Below are positions 17,206 through 25,148 of a stretch of DNA of 64,000 nt, piece after piece. Source of the DNA: NORP233 sp050186825. Lineage in GTDB: Bacteria > Planctomycetota > J058. The stretch covers positions 75,039 through 139,038 of the forward strand of contig JBFWYD010000021.1 in the NCBI GenBank assembly GCA_050186825.1, in the 5' to 3' direction. Position 1 is the stretch's first letter; the number at the start of each line of letters is the position of its first letter. Below the pieces are notes generated by a model. It was not told where the DNA came from, did no database searches, and saw only the letters and a program-made list of their open reading frames with translations. Both the position numbers and the translations under genes were made by a program.

Positions 17206-18596
17206 GCAAGGTCACGGGCGACCGCGAGGCCGTCTTCGCCCAGGCCGCGCTCAAGAAGGGGCTCGTCAGCCGGGAGCAGGCCCAGGAGTGCCTCTCGATC
17301 GCGCGCCAGCTGCAGCAGCGGGGCAAGCCGGTCGCGATCGAGGCCGTGTTCGTGCGCAAGGGCTACCTGCGCAAGGCCGAGGCCTCGGCCCTGCTCAAGA
17401 AGATCCGCCCGAGCGGCGGCGCCGAGGCCGCGCCGAAGCTGGCGCTCCGCGACGAGCGGCCCAAGCAACGCGGGGCGCGCTGTCCGAGCTGCAAGAAGGA
17501 CCCCGGCGAGGACGAGGACTGCTACCACTGCGGCGCGGACCTCGCGACGGGCGGCCCCGGCCCGCGGGCCACGGTGTGCGAGTCGTGCTCCGGCGTGGTC
17601 CTGCGCGGGAGCGCGATCTGCTTCCACTGCGGGCAGACGATCTCGCGACGGCGCCGCCGGCGCGAAGGGCGCAGCGCGGGCGGCAAGCTGGTCGACCGCC
17701 TGATCCTGCTCGTGACCGTGGTGGGGATGGGCTACTTCCTCGTCTACAAGAACCTCACCGCTGCGCCCAAGCAGAGCGCCACGCCCGAGGCGCCGGCCCC
17801 CGACGGCCAGAGCACCGAGCAGGTCCTGGACGAGGCCAGCAAGCTGGCGGCCGCGGGCAAGCGCGACGACGCGGTCAAGCTCCTCGACGACCGCCTGGCC
17901 GCCCTGGGCGAGAGCGGGCCCGAGGCCGACGAGAAGCTCCGGCTCCAGCGCGCGCTGGCGCTGATCGCGCCGCTGGAGCGCGCGCGGCGCGCGGCCAACG
18001 CCGTGCTCGCGCGCGGGGACGACCTCCGCATCCTGCGCCGCCTGGCGCGCCTGGCCTGGGAGGCGGGCGACGCGGCGCGGACGCGCGACGAGCTCAAGCG
18101 CATCGGCAGCAAGACCCGCACGGACGACGACTGGCGCCTGCTGGCGCGCGCCGAGGTCGAGCTGAAGGGCGACTGGGCCACGCCGCTGGCGGAGGTCGAG
18201 CAGCTCCAGCCGGCCGAGGCCAAGCAGCTCGCGCTCGCGCTCTGGGAGCGCGGGCGCGCGGAGCTCGCCGCCGGGCGCCTCGAGCCCGCGACCAAGGCGC
18301 TCGAGCGCGCGGCCGCCCTCGCCCCGCGCGTGGCCGGCCTGCGGGCCAGCCTCGGCACGGCCCGCCTGCGCGCCGGCGCCCACGCCGACGCGCGCGCCGC
18401 CTTCCAGGAGGCGATCAAGCTCGACCCGCGCCCGGCCTCGCCCTACCTGGGCCTGGGGCTGGCGCTCGAGGGCCTGAACGAGCGCAAGCTGGCCAAGAAG
18501 GCGCTCGAGGAGTTCTGCCGGCTGGCCCGAGCCGAGGGCGGCCAGGCGGCGCGCGTGGCCGAGGTCGAGGCGAAGCTCAAGACGCTCGGGGACTGA
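17202..18596 (+). CDS. Membrane-anchored zinc-ribbon and TPR protein
   Basis: 464 aa from GTG 17202, overlapping the preceding stop by 4 bases. Residues 5-65 form a two-helix module (FAQAALKKGLVSREQAQECL...VFVRKGYLRKAEASALL) like that at the start of GspE/MshE proteins. Two zinc ribbons follow (CPSC...CYHC near 98-112 and CESC...CFHC near 126-144), then a basic RRRRRR stop-transfer cluster, one membrane helix (about 165-182), and a C-terminal region of about 270 residues with TPR-like repeats (WERGRAELAAGRLEPATKAL, GTARLRAGAHADARAAFQEA). Likely an N-in membrane scaffold working with the cNMP-domain membrane protein encoded just upstream. Specific function unknown. Confidence 0.75.
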   Translation: MSKVTGDREAVFAQAALKKGLVSREQAQECLSIARQLQQRGKPVAIEAVFVRKGYLRKAEASALLKKIRPSGGAEAAPKLALRDERPKQRGARCPSCKKDPGEDEDCYHCGADLATGGPGPRATVCESCSGVVLRGSAICFHCGQTISRRRRRREGRSAGGKLVDRLILLVTVVGMGYFLVYKNLTAAPKQSATPEAPAPDGQSTEQVLDEASKLAAAGKRDDAVKLLDDRLAALGESGPEADEKLRLQRALALIAPLERARRAANAVLARGDDLRILRRLARLAWEAGDAARTRDELKRIGSKTRTDDDWRLLARAEVELKGDWATPLAEVEQLQPAEAKQLALALWERGRAELAAGRLEPATKALERAAALAPRVAGLRASLGTARLRAGAHADARAAFQEAIKLDPRPASPYLGLGLALEGLNERKLAKKALEEFCRLARAEGGQAARVAEVEAKLKTLGD

Positions 18597-18618
18597 GGGT
18601 CGACCGCAGCTCGGATGT

Positions 18619-18755
18619 CAGCAGCCTCCGCGCTCGTGCTCGTGCTCGTGCTCGTGATCGTGATCGTCGACGTAGGCGTGGACGTGTTCGGGCTCGCGAC
18701 GACGACTACGACTACGAGGCCGATCACGGCGACGGCTAGAGCGCCGAGCACGAGT
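18619..18755. repeat. Type-I palindromic intergenic element, copy B
   Basis: Starts with CAGCAGCCTCCGCGCTCGTG (18 of 20 identical to the copy D/C end block), continues with GTGCTC/GTGATC hexamers and GTCGACG, and ends with an imperfect reverse complement (ACGACTACGACTACGAG...GAGCACGAG). It fills most of the gap between the TPR gene and fur. Confidence 0.8.
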
Positions 18756-18827
18756 GGAAGTGCGTCGATCGCCCGCGGGCGCCGAGAGCGCGGGCCGCGA
18801 TGAGTGGTCGCGACTCGGAAGATCCCG

Positions 18828-18833
18828 TAACCT
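18828..18833 (+). promoter_or_regulatory. Candidate -10 box TAACCT before fur
   Basis: TAACCT ends 7 bases before GTG 18841, with no ribosome binding site between, so a leaderless fur mRNA is suggested. Confidence 0.3.
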
Positions 18834-18840
18834 CCAGCCC

Positions 18841-19341
18841 GTGGCCGCCGCGCAGCACGAGCTCGATCACTTCCGGGACTTCCTCAAGGACCGCGGGCTC
18901 AAGCTCACCCAGCAGCGCCTGACCATCCTCGAGCGCGCCCTCGGCTCGGAGCGCCACTTCTCGGCCGAGGAGTTGAGCGACCAGGTCCGGGGCGAGGAGC
19001 AGCGGATCTCCAAGGCCACCGTGTATCGGACCCTGGCGCTCCTGGTCGAGGCCGGCATGCTCGACACCCACGACTTCGAGCGCGGCCACACCGTCTACGA
19101 GCGCGCCGCGCACGGCAAGGCGCACCACGACCACCTGATCTGCGTGGCCTGCGACAGCGTGTTCGAGTTCCACAACGAGGAGATCGAGCGGCTCCAGCTC
19201 CAGGTCGCCTCGCGCTTCGACTTCGCCATGGTCAGCCACACCCACCAGATCTACGGGGTGTGCGGCCGCTGCCGGGCCAAGGGCGTCCGGCCCGAGGAGG
19301 CCGCGGTCCAGACCCGGCACCGCAGCTTCGCGCCCAGCTGA
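18841..19341 (+). CDS. Fur-family metalloregulator
   Basis: 166 aa from GTG 18841; the frame is open upstream but the protein-like part begins here. Winged-helix DNA-binding half: LKDRGLKLTQQRLTILERAL, FSAEELSDQV and the recognition helix region ISKATVYRTLALLVEAGML. Metal-binding half: HGKAHHDHLICVACDSVFEF, then CGRC near the end, giving the CxxC pairs of the structural zinc site. The metal (iron, zinc or peroxide sensing) cannot be told by eye. The iron-type ABC transporter at 32.5-36.3 kb is a plausible target. The stop codon lies in the left arm of a conserved 77-bp hairpin. Confidence 0.92.
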   Translation: MAAAQHELDHFRDFLKDRGLKLTQQRLTILERALGSERHFSAEELSDQVRGEEQRISKATVYRTLALLVEAGMLDTHDFERGHTVYERAAHGKAHHDHLICVACDSVFEFHNEEIERLQLQVASRFDFAMVSHTHQIYGVCGRCRAKGVRPEEAAVQTRHRSFAPS

Positions 19342-19415
19342 GTTGAGGAGGTCTGCGCCTCGGAGGCGGCGAGTGTGGGCGAGGGGGAGTCGACGGCGCC
19401 GACCTCCACAACTCA
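19339..19415. terminator. 77-bp conserved hairpin element, copy 1
   Basis: TGAGTTGAGGAGGTCTGCGCC (19339-19359, written here as 21 positions with its TGA being the fur stop) pairs with 19395-19415 at 19 of 21 positions around a 35-base loop. It sits between fur and the convergent DUF2157 gene and probably ends transcription from both sides. Loop as well as stem are similar to copy 2 at 23803-23878. Confidence 0.75.
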
Positions 19416-19457
19416 GCAACCTTGAGGAGATTCTTCAGAGCAGAGGCTCTGAGGACG

Positions 19458-20456
19458 TCAGCCGAGCAGCTCCTCCTCCTCCTCTGCGAACAACCGGTCG
19501 AACCAGGTCCCCCTGCGCGTGGCCAGGTAGGAGCCGGCGCCCATGGTCACCAGGCCGACCACGATCGCGAACAGGAAGAAGCCCGCGCTGTCGTGGAAGA
19601 ACTCGCCGAACAGGACCAGGAAGGCGAGCACCAGGCAGGCCCCGCTCAGCCAGAAGCAGCGCGACTGGCGCAGCAGCACCGACACGCCCATCCCGCCCAG
19701 CGCGCCCGCGATCGCGAGGAACATCTTCAGGTCCTTGTAGGGCCCGAAGCACGCGCCGACGATCGCGGGCAGGAGCGCGAGCAGGAGCCCGCACGCGAGC
19801 AGGGTCCCGCGCAGCTCGGTGTAGCCGCGCACGCGCCCCGCCGCGAAGGACAGCCCGGCCAAGGCGCCGCCCAGGGTCAGGAACACGAGCGGGAACACGT
19901 GCTCGAGCCGGTCGACCACGCCGAGCTGCACCAGGGGGAAGAAGGCGTCGAAGGCCCTGTCGCGGATCACCTCCTCGCCCGCGAAGAACAGGGCTGCCGC
20001 GAACAGGCAGCAGAAGGCGCGCGAGCGCAGTCGCACCGCCAGGAGCGCGTAGAGCGCCCCGCACAGCGCGACCAGGGGCAGGAAGTGGCCCGAGGAGCCG
20101 AACAGATCCTCCCAGGTCACCCCGATCGCCAGCGGCAGGAGCAGCCCGCCGATCACCAAGAGCGCCATGCTGCTCTTCTCGCTCTCGGGGTGGGTCCGGC
20201 GCAGGAGCGCGCCGCCGCCGAAGAACACCGCGTCCAGGAGGCCGACCAGGAAGCCGCGCGCGGCCCCGAGCTCGTTCCAGATCATGGCCAGCAGGAAGCT
20301 CAGGCCGAGGAACACCAGCGCCCCGCCGACCCACAGGAACGCGAGCACGGCCAGGGACGAGCCCTGGCCGGCGTAGAGCGAGAGGATCTTGGCGCGCTGC
20401 TCCTCGTCGATGATCCCGAGCGTGAGCCAGCGCTTCGATTCCTGCTGAATGTCCAT
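19458..20456 (-). CDS. DUF2157-like multi-pass membrane protein
   Basis: 332 aa from ATG 20456, preceded by GGGGGA. The first 35 residues are a soluble helical head (WLTLGIIDEEQRAKILSLY), the feature by which DUF2157 proteins are recognised, followed by about nine membrane helices with charged turns and a short acidic cytosolic end (AEEEEELLG). DUF2157 proteins are of unknown function. No operon partner on this strand; the upstream region contains the type-II palindrome (20586-20741) and the downstream side the 77-bp hairpin. Confidence 0.82.
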   Translation of the reverse strand: MDIQQESKRWLTLGIIDEEQRAKILSLYAGQGSSLAVLAFLWVGGALVFLGLSFLLAMIWNELGAARGFLVGLLDAVFFGGGALLRRTHPESEKSSMALLVIGGLLLPLAIGVTWEDLFGSSGHFLPLVALCGALYALLAVRLRSRAFCCLFAAALFFAGEEVIRDRAFDAFFPLVQLGVVDRLEHVFPLVFLTLGGALAGLSFAAGRVRGYTELRGTLLACGLLLALLPAIVGACFGPYKDLKMFLAIAGALGGMGVSVLLRQSRCFWLSGACLVLAFLVLFGEFFHDSAGFFLFAIVVGLVTMGAGSYLATRRGTWFDRLFAEEEEELLG

Positions 20457-20585
20457 GGGTCCCCCGCGCCGCGGCGCGCTCGAGCGCTTTGCAAAGCGCG
20501 CTCCACGTCCTAGCGCCTGTGCGCGCCGCTGGCGAGGGGAGGGGCGCGTCCGTCCTTCGACGGCGCGGAGGCGCCAACCGCGACT

Positions 20586-20741
20586 CGTGCCCGTGCCCGT
20601 GCCCGACCGAGTTCGTAGCGCGAGGCCGTCGCGTCGGAAGCTCCGCTGGGTGTGGGCTCGTGGCTCCGCGGCGAAGGCGACAGGATCTGCGGGGGCGCAA
20701 GTGAACGCGGTCGAGCAGCAACGGGCACGGGCACGGGCACG
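20586..20741. repeat. Type-II palindromic element with 20-bp perfect ends
   Basis: CGTGCCCGTGCCCGTGCCCG at 20586-20605 is perfectly repeated in inverse orientation at 20722-20741; two more flanking bases also match. The 116-bp middle is unrelated. It lies in the 443-base gap between the divergent DUF2157 and rnhA genes; no gene is seen in that gap. A related single arm with the same flank occurs at 42601-42655. Confidence 0.85.
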
Positions 20742-20884
20742 AGGTCCCTTGCTACTCCGGCCCCTGCGCGAACGTGCTCCAGCCTCGCGGGCGTGGGGAC
20801 GAGGCCGTTCCTCGTTGGGAGCGCCCGGGCGCCCGCGGATGGGGAAGGAACTTTCACGGGCTGCCCAGGACCGTCTCGCCGAGC

Positions 20885-20890
20885 TACCAT
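20885..20890 (+). promoter_or_regulatory. Candidate -10 box TACCAT before rnhA
   Basis: TACCAT ends 9 bases before GTG 20900, with CTGCCC 18 bases upstream of it as a weak -35. There is no ribosome binding site in the 9-base interval, so a leaderless or near-leaderless mRNA is suggested. Confidence 0.35.
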
Positions 20891-20899
20891 CCGCCGGAC

Positions 20900-21331
20900 G
20901 TGAGCAGGGTGGTCAAGATCTGGACGGATGGCTCGTGCCTGGGCAACCCCGGCCCCGGCGGCTGGGCTGCCCTCTTGACCTACGGCGAGCACGAGCGCGA
21001 GCTCGCGGGCGGCGCGCCCGAGACGACCAACAACCGGATGGAGCTCCAGGCCGCGATCGAGGCGCTCGAGGCGCTCAAGCGGCCCTGCCACGTCGACCTC
21101 GCCTCGGACTCCAAGTACGTGGTCGAGGGGATCACCCGCTGGATCCACGGCTGGCGGCGCAACGGCTGGAAGAAGGTCAAGAACCGCGACCTCTGGGAGC
21201 GCCTGGCCGAGGCCGAGGCGCGCCACGACGTGAAGTGGCGCTGGGTGCGCGGGCACGACGGGGACGAGAACAACGAGCGCGTCGATCGCCTGGCCGTGGC
21301 CGAGGCGGAGCGCCAGCGGGCGAGGACCTGA
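20900..21331 (+). CDS. rnhA: Ribonuclease HI
   Basis: 143 aa from GTG 20900. Cleaves RNA of RNA-DNA hybrids (primer and R-loop removal). The four carboxylates are all in place: D10 in WTDGSCLGNPGPGG, E48 in NRMELQAAI, D70 in LASDSKYV and D129 in NERVDRLA; H119 in the flexible RGHDGD loop is also present. The WIHGWRRNGWKKVKN basic handle matches RNase HI of the E. coli type. Length is slightly short but complete. The PATAN gene begins 3 bases after the stop, so they form an operon. Confidence 0.96.
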   Translation: MSRVVKIWTDGSCLGNPGPGGWAALLTYGEHERELAGGAPETTNNRMELQAAIEALEALKRPCHVDLASDSKYVVEGITRWIHGWRRNGWKKVKNRDLWERLAEAEARHDVKWRWVRGHDGDENNERVDRLAVAEAERQRART

Positions 21332-21334
21332 CGC

Positions 21335-23800
21335 GTGGGCTTCGCCGGCGACGTGCGCAGCATGGCGCTCGACGAGGTGTTCGGCTTCCTCGCCCAGAAC
21401 GGGCTGACCGGGGGGCTCTCGGTCCAGTCCGGCGACGAGGTCTCGCTCAACCTCTACTTCAAGGACGGGGTGATGTTCTTCCCCGACCGCTCGCGGCGGG
21501 GGACCTACAACCTGGGGCGGATCCTCCGCCACACCGGCGTGCTCTCGCGCGACGGGCTGCGCCAGTACCTGCTCGGGCTCAGCGAGCGCAAGAAGGAGCT
21601 CGCCGCCCAGGAGGACTCGCCCGAGGTCCAGAACGCGCGCCGGCTCCAGTTCACCGAGGAGATCCACGACCTCTTCCTGTGGGGCGACGCGCGCTTCGAC
21701 TTCAAGCCAGGCCCCTGGCCGGCGCGGGTCGAGGCCGACCACAAGGCGCGGCGCGGGCTGGTGATCCCGGTCTCGTCCCTGCTCATGGACGTGGCGCGGC
21801 GCGAGGACGAGCGGCGGCGGATCCGCGCCAGCATCCCCTCGAGCCGGCTGATCCTGCGCACGGCCGAGGGCCGGCGCGAGGCCGTGCTGCGCGCGCTCAA
21901 GGGGGTCGGGGTCGACCTCCAGCAGGACCCCTTCGCGGGCCAGGTCGAGCTCGATCAGCTCCTGCGCGACTGGGGCGTGCCGCACCACGAGACCCTGACC
22001 GCGGTGGGGATCCTGGTCGAGCAGGGCGACGTGGCCCCGCTGCCCCTCGAGGAGACCCGGGCCCAGGTGCGCGCGGAGCTCGAGCGCGGCGACCTGCAGG
22101 CGGTGGGGCGGCTGCTCGGGCACTGGGCGGAGGTCCGCGGCGAGGAGGGCGAGCGCTTCGCGCTCGACCTCGAGCAGGAGACCGTCACCTCGAGCGCCTT
22201 CCGCGAGGGGCCCGAGCAGGCGCTCCGCCTGCGCCTGGCCGGGCCGCGCCTGTTCAGCCTGCTCCGGCTGCTGATCTCCCTCGAGCTCCCCTTCAGCGCG
22301 ACTCTCCACCACCGCGGCGTCGAGCTGCGGCTGGTCGGGCTGCCGGGCGAGCTCTACCTGGCCGCCGGTCCGCGCCGCGACCCGCCCTGCCCCCCGCTGC
22401 TCGACTACCTGGTCAAGCTGGGGAGCCTCAAGAAGAAGGTCGCCCAGGCCTACCGCGAGCACGCCCCCGAGGAGCGCCCTGCCCTCAAGACCCTGGTCAG
22501 CCCCGGGCAGTACGCGGGCGCGGCGCTGGCGAAGCTCGCCGACGAGGTCGCCGAGGTCGGCTTCTGGGCCCGCGCCGACGTCGAGCTGCGCAACCGGGCC
22601 GTGCGCGGCGACCCGCCCCCCGGCGGCGACGAGCCGCTCGAGCTCGGCCTCGACGAGGAGTCGCGCGCGGGCCTGCTCGAGGCGCTCTCCGGCTGGGCCG
22701 AGGTCTTCGAGTCCGTACCCGGCGAGGACGCCGTGTTCATCGCCGGCAAGCGGGCCGACCAGAACGACCCCGCCGCGCGCTTCTTCCAGCGCTTCGCCCT
22801 CGACCAGAACCTCGGCGAGCTGCGCCGCAAGGCCCAGACGACCTCGCTCGAGTTCGCGCGCTTCGTCCGCCAGGGCCTCGGGCGCGGCTACCTGGCCCGC
22901 CCGCGCCCCGACCAGCTCTCCGTGGCGATCGCCGACGCCAGGGGCGCGGGCAACGACGTGCTCCAGTACCGCCTGGCGCTCGCGGGCCAGGTGTTCGGCT
23001 ACGCCGGCTACCAGCAGCTCGTCCGCCGCCTCGCGCGCGAGACCGATCTGCCCCAGGCCTACCCGGGCCTCGAGGGCGACCTCGACGGCGTGGGCCTGGG
23101 CGCCGTGCTCCAGGCCCTGCGCAACCACCGGCGCACGGGCACGCTCCTGGTCCGCGCTGGGCGTCGCGAGGAGAAGCTCTACTTCCACCGCGGCGATGCC
23201 TTCCTGATGCGCCTCGAGGACGGCGACGGCGACGCCTTCGTGGCCTTCTTCCTCGGCGACGAGGGCGCGGACTCGATCAACGAGCTGACGGAGTCCGAGG
23301 GTCAGCTCGGCGAGAACCAGGTGGACGGCGAGGAGCTGGCCGCGCTCAAGAGCTCCTTCCTGGACGTGCTGCTCTGGGACGGCTCGACCTTCGCCTGGTT
23401 TCCGAACTCGCTGCCGGAGGAGTTCTACACCCCTGGCCAGAGCGCGACCAAGATCGCGCTCAACACGGACATGTTCCTCCTGGAGGCGATCCAGACCATG
23501 GGCGCCTGGGAGGAGGTGGCCGAGGTGATCGGCGGCGGGGCCTCGACCTTCCACTTCCTCAGCGCCGAGGGGAAGCTGGCCGCGATCCGCGACCGCGGCC
23601 ACCCCGAGGTCCTGACCCTGATCGACGGGCGGCTGACCTTCGACGACCTGGCCCGGATCTCGGGCGTCCCTCGGCTCGAGGTCGGTCAGCTCCTGGCCGA
23701 CCTCGTGCGCGAGCAGAAGCTCCAGGTCGAGCGCCCCTCGCAGCCCGTCGGCACCGCGCGCATGGACGCGATGGAGCTGCCGGACCCGATCATGGATTGA
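21335..23800 (+). CDS. Large PATAN/DUF4388 protein
   Basis: 821 aa from GTG 21335, 3 bases after rnhA. Residues 1-110 are a DUF4388 (PATAN) domain: GDVRSMALDEVFGFLAQNGLTGGLSV, then NLYFKDGVMFFPD and LGRILRHTGVLS. A second copy starts near residue 585 (GDLDGVGLGAVLQALRNHRRTGTLLV, KLYFHRGDAFLM). Between them is a helical region without recognised motifs. The C-terminus has short winged-helix-like segments (VLTLIDGRLTFDDLARISG). DUF4388 proteins occur in signalling and GTPase-linked systems and often accompany two-component or gliding modules. No membrane helix or signal peptide: cytosolic. The stop lies 2 bases before the second 77-bp hairpin. Confidence 0.8.
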   Translation: MGFAGDVRSMALDEVFGFLAQNGLTGGLSVQSGDEVSLNLYFKDGVMFFPDRSRRGTYNLGRILRHTGVLSRDGLRQYLLGLSERKKELAAQEDSPEVQNARRLQFTEEIHDLFLWGDARFDFKPGPWPARVEADHKARRGLVIPVSSLLMDVARREDERRRIRASIPSSRLILRTAEGRREAVLRALKGVGVDLQQDPFAGQVELDQLLRDWGVPHHETLTAVGILVEQGDVAPLPLEETRAQVRAELERGDLQAVGRLLGHWAEVRGEEGERFALDLEQETVTSSAFREGPEQALRLRLAGPRLFSLLRLLISLELPFSATLHHRGVELRLVGLPGELYLAAGPRRDPPCPPLLDYLVKLGSLKKKVAQAYREHAPEERPALKTLVSPGQYAGAALAKLADEVAEVGFWARADVELRNRAVRGDPPPGGDEPLELGLDEESRAGLLEALSGWAEVFESVPGEDAVFIAGKRADQNDPAARFFQRFALDQNLGELRRKAQTTSLEFARFVRQGLGRGYLARPRPDQLSVAIADARGAGNDVLQYRLALAGQVFGYAGYQQLVRRLARETDLPQAYPGLEGDLDGVGLGAVLQALRNHRRTGTLLVRAGRREEKLYFHRGDAFLMRLEDGDGDAFVAFFLGDEGADSINELTESEGQLGENQVDGEELAALKSSFLDVLLWDGSTFAWFPNSLPEEFYTPGQSATKIALNTDMFLLEAIQTMGAWEEVAEVIGGGASTFHFLSAEGKLAAIRDRGHPEVLTLIDGRLTFDDLARISGVPRLEVGQLLADLVREQKLQVERPSQPVGTARMDAMELPDPIMD

Positions 23801-23802
23801 GC

Positions 23803-23878
23803 TGAGTCGAGGAGGTCTGCGCCTCGGGGGCGCGAGTGTGGGCGGAAGGCGGATGACGGCGCAGACCTCCACGACTCA
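23803..23878. terminator. 77-bp conserved hairpin element, copy 2
   Basis: Positions 23803-23823 pair with 23858-23878 at 20 of 21 positions; the loop resembles that of copy 1. The reverse-strand TGA at the right end (23878-23876) is the stop codon of the leftward beta-propeller gene. Probable bidirectional terminator. Confidence 0.78.
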
Positions 23879-25018
23879 GGCGACCGCGACCAGGCTCCGG
23901 CCCGCCGTGAGGTAGAGCAGCCCGGGGCCGCCCGAGACGGGGGGGCCGAGCGGGCCGAGGGCGCCGAGGCCGACGCGCAGGCGGCGCGCGCCGCGCGGGT
24001 CGAGGCCGATCAGGTCGCCGCCCTGGACCAGGTAGACCGCGCCGTCCGCGTCCACGAGGGGCGGCTGGGTGACCGACAGCCCGGGCGCCTGCCAGCGCGG
24101 CTCGCCGCGCTCGAGGTCGAGGCAGGAGACGCCCGCGAGCGAGGCCACGATCAGGCCCGCGCCGCCGAGGGCCAGGGGGCCTGGCTCGCTCAGGGCGAGC
24201 GACCAGCGCCGCTCCGGCGGGCGGAGGCAAGTGAGCTCGTGCGCGTCGCTCACGAGCCAGCGCCCGTCGCCCACCGCGAGCGCGGGGCTGGCCGGGCGCC
24301 GCAGGGGCACGTCGGGCAGCCAGGCGCCCGAGGCGCGCTCGAGCCAGGCCAGCGCGTGCTCGCTCGCCACGGCGACCAGGCGCTCGTCGAGGCCGGCCAG
24401 CCGCAGCGGCTTGGTGGCGGTCCCCGTCCAGCGCGGCAGCCCGTCCGCGTCCACGCACAGGACGCGCGTCCCGTCGCAGGCGTAGAGCGAGCCGTCCGCG
24501 CCGCGGAGCACCTCGCGCCCGGGGCCGGTCGCGAGCTCGCCCAGGAGCGGGTCGAGGCCGCGCGGCTCGCCCGCGACCAGGAGCGGCGGGAGGTCCACCG
24601 GCCAGTCCGGGCGCGCGGCCACGAGCGCGCCCTCGGGCCCCACGCGGACCAGCCCCGCGGTCTCGACCCGCACCCACGCGCCGCCGCGCGCGTCGACCAC
24701 CGGCTCGCCCAGCGGGCGGCCGGGGAGCTCGACCCGCCAGCGCTGCACGCCGCGCCGCGGGCCGCAGCAGGGCGCCGCGCGCCGCCGCGCGGCGTCGCCG
24801 CCCTCGCAGGGCCAGGCGCCCGGGAAGCCCAGCTCTGGCAGGAGCGCGGCCAGGGGCGCCGTGTCCGGGTGGTGGCGCAGCCCCTCGAGCGCCAGGGCCA
24901 GGGCGCGGCCCTCGTGCCCGCGGCGCACGGCGTCGCGCGCCAGCGCCAGCCACTCCTCCGGCTCGCCGGGGGCCGCCCCGGCGGCCCGCTCCCGCGCCCT
25001 CCTGCGTGCGTCGCTCAA
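23876..25018 (-). CDS. Cytosolic PQQ-like beta-propeller protein
   Basis: 380 aa from TTG 25018. A short TPR-like N-terminus (EEWLALARDAVRRGHEGRALALALEGLRHHP, about 20-55) is followed by a Cys-containing linker and seven or so propeller blades from about residue 90: repeated W/L-x-G-A-VDARGGAWVRV, GADGSLYACDGTRVLCVDADG and VDADGAVYLVQGGDLIGLDPRG units of the PQQ-enzyme type. No signal peptide, so it is likely cytosolic, unlike BamB. It may be a binding scaffold or status reader. The start codon and weak leader make the exact start uncertain. Confidence 0.72.
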   Translation of the reverse strand: MSDARRRARERAAGAAPGEPEEWLALARDAVRRGHEGRALALALEGLRHHPDTAPLAALLPELGFPGAWPCEGGDAARRRAAPCCGPRRGVQRWRVELPGRPLGEPVVDARGGAWVRVETAGLVRVGPEGALVAARPDWPVDLPPLLVAGEPRGLDPLLGELATGPGREVLRGADGSLYACDGTRVLCVDADGLPRWTGTATKPLRLAGLDERLVAVASEHALAWLERASGAWLPDVPLRRPASPALAVGDGRWLVSDAHELTCLRPPERRWSLALSEPGPLALGGAGLIVASLAGVSCLDLERGEPRWQAPGLSVTQPPLVDADGAVYLVQGGDLIGLDPRGARRLRVGLGALGPLGPPVSGGPGLLYLTAGRSLVAVA

Positions 25019-25026
25019 GGGGTCGC

Positions 25027-25032
25027 ATTATG
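25027..25032 (-). promoter_or_regulatory. Candidate -10 box CATAAT for beta-propeller gene
   Basis: On the minus strand CATAAT ends 8 bases before TTG 25018. It matches TATAAT in 5 of 6 positions in otherwise very GC-rich DNA. It lies in the 130-bp divergent region 25019-25148 shared with the Asp-rich gene. Confidence 0.35.
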
Positions 25033-25148
25033 CGCGCGCCGCGGTCCCGTCCAGCGCCTGCTGCTGCTGGCGCCCGAACGGGGATGAGGCGAAGCTAGTG
25101 GCTTCGGCGTCGTGGCCGCACGGGCCCGGCGTCGCCGGAGGAGCGCCC

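Noticed and set aside
18754..18840. Longer fur reading frame starting at GTG 18754
   Set aside because: The added 29 residues overlap the type-I repeat and are not Fur-like; GTG 18841 gives the usual length.
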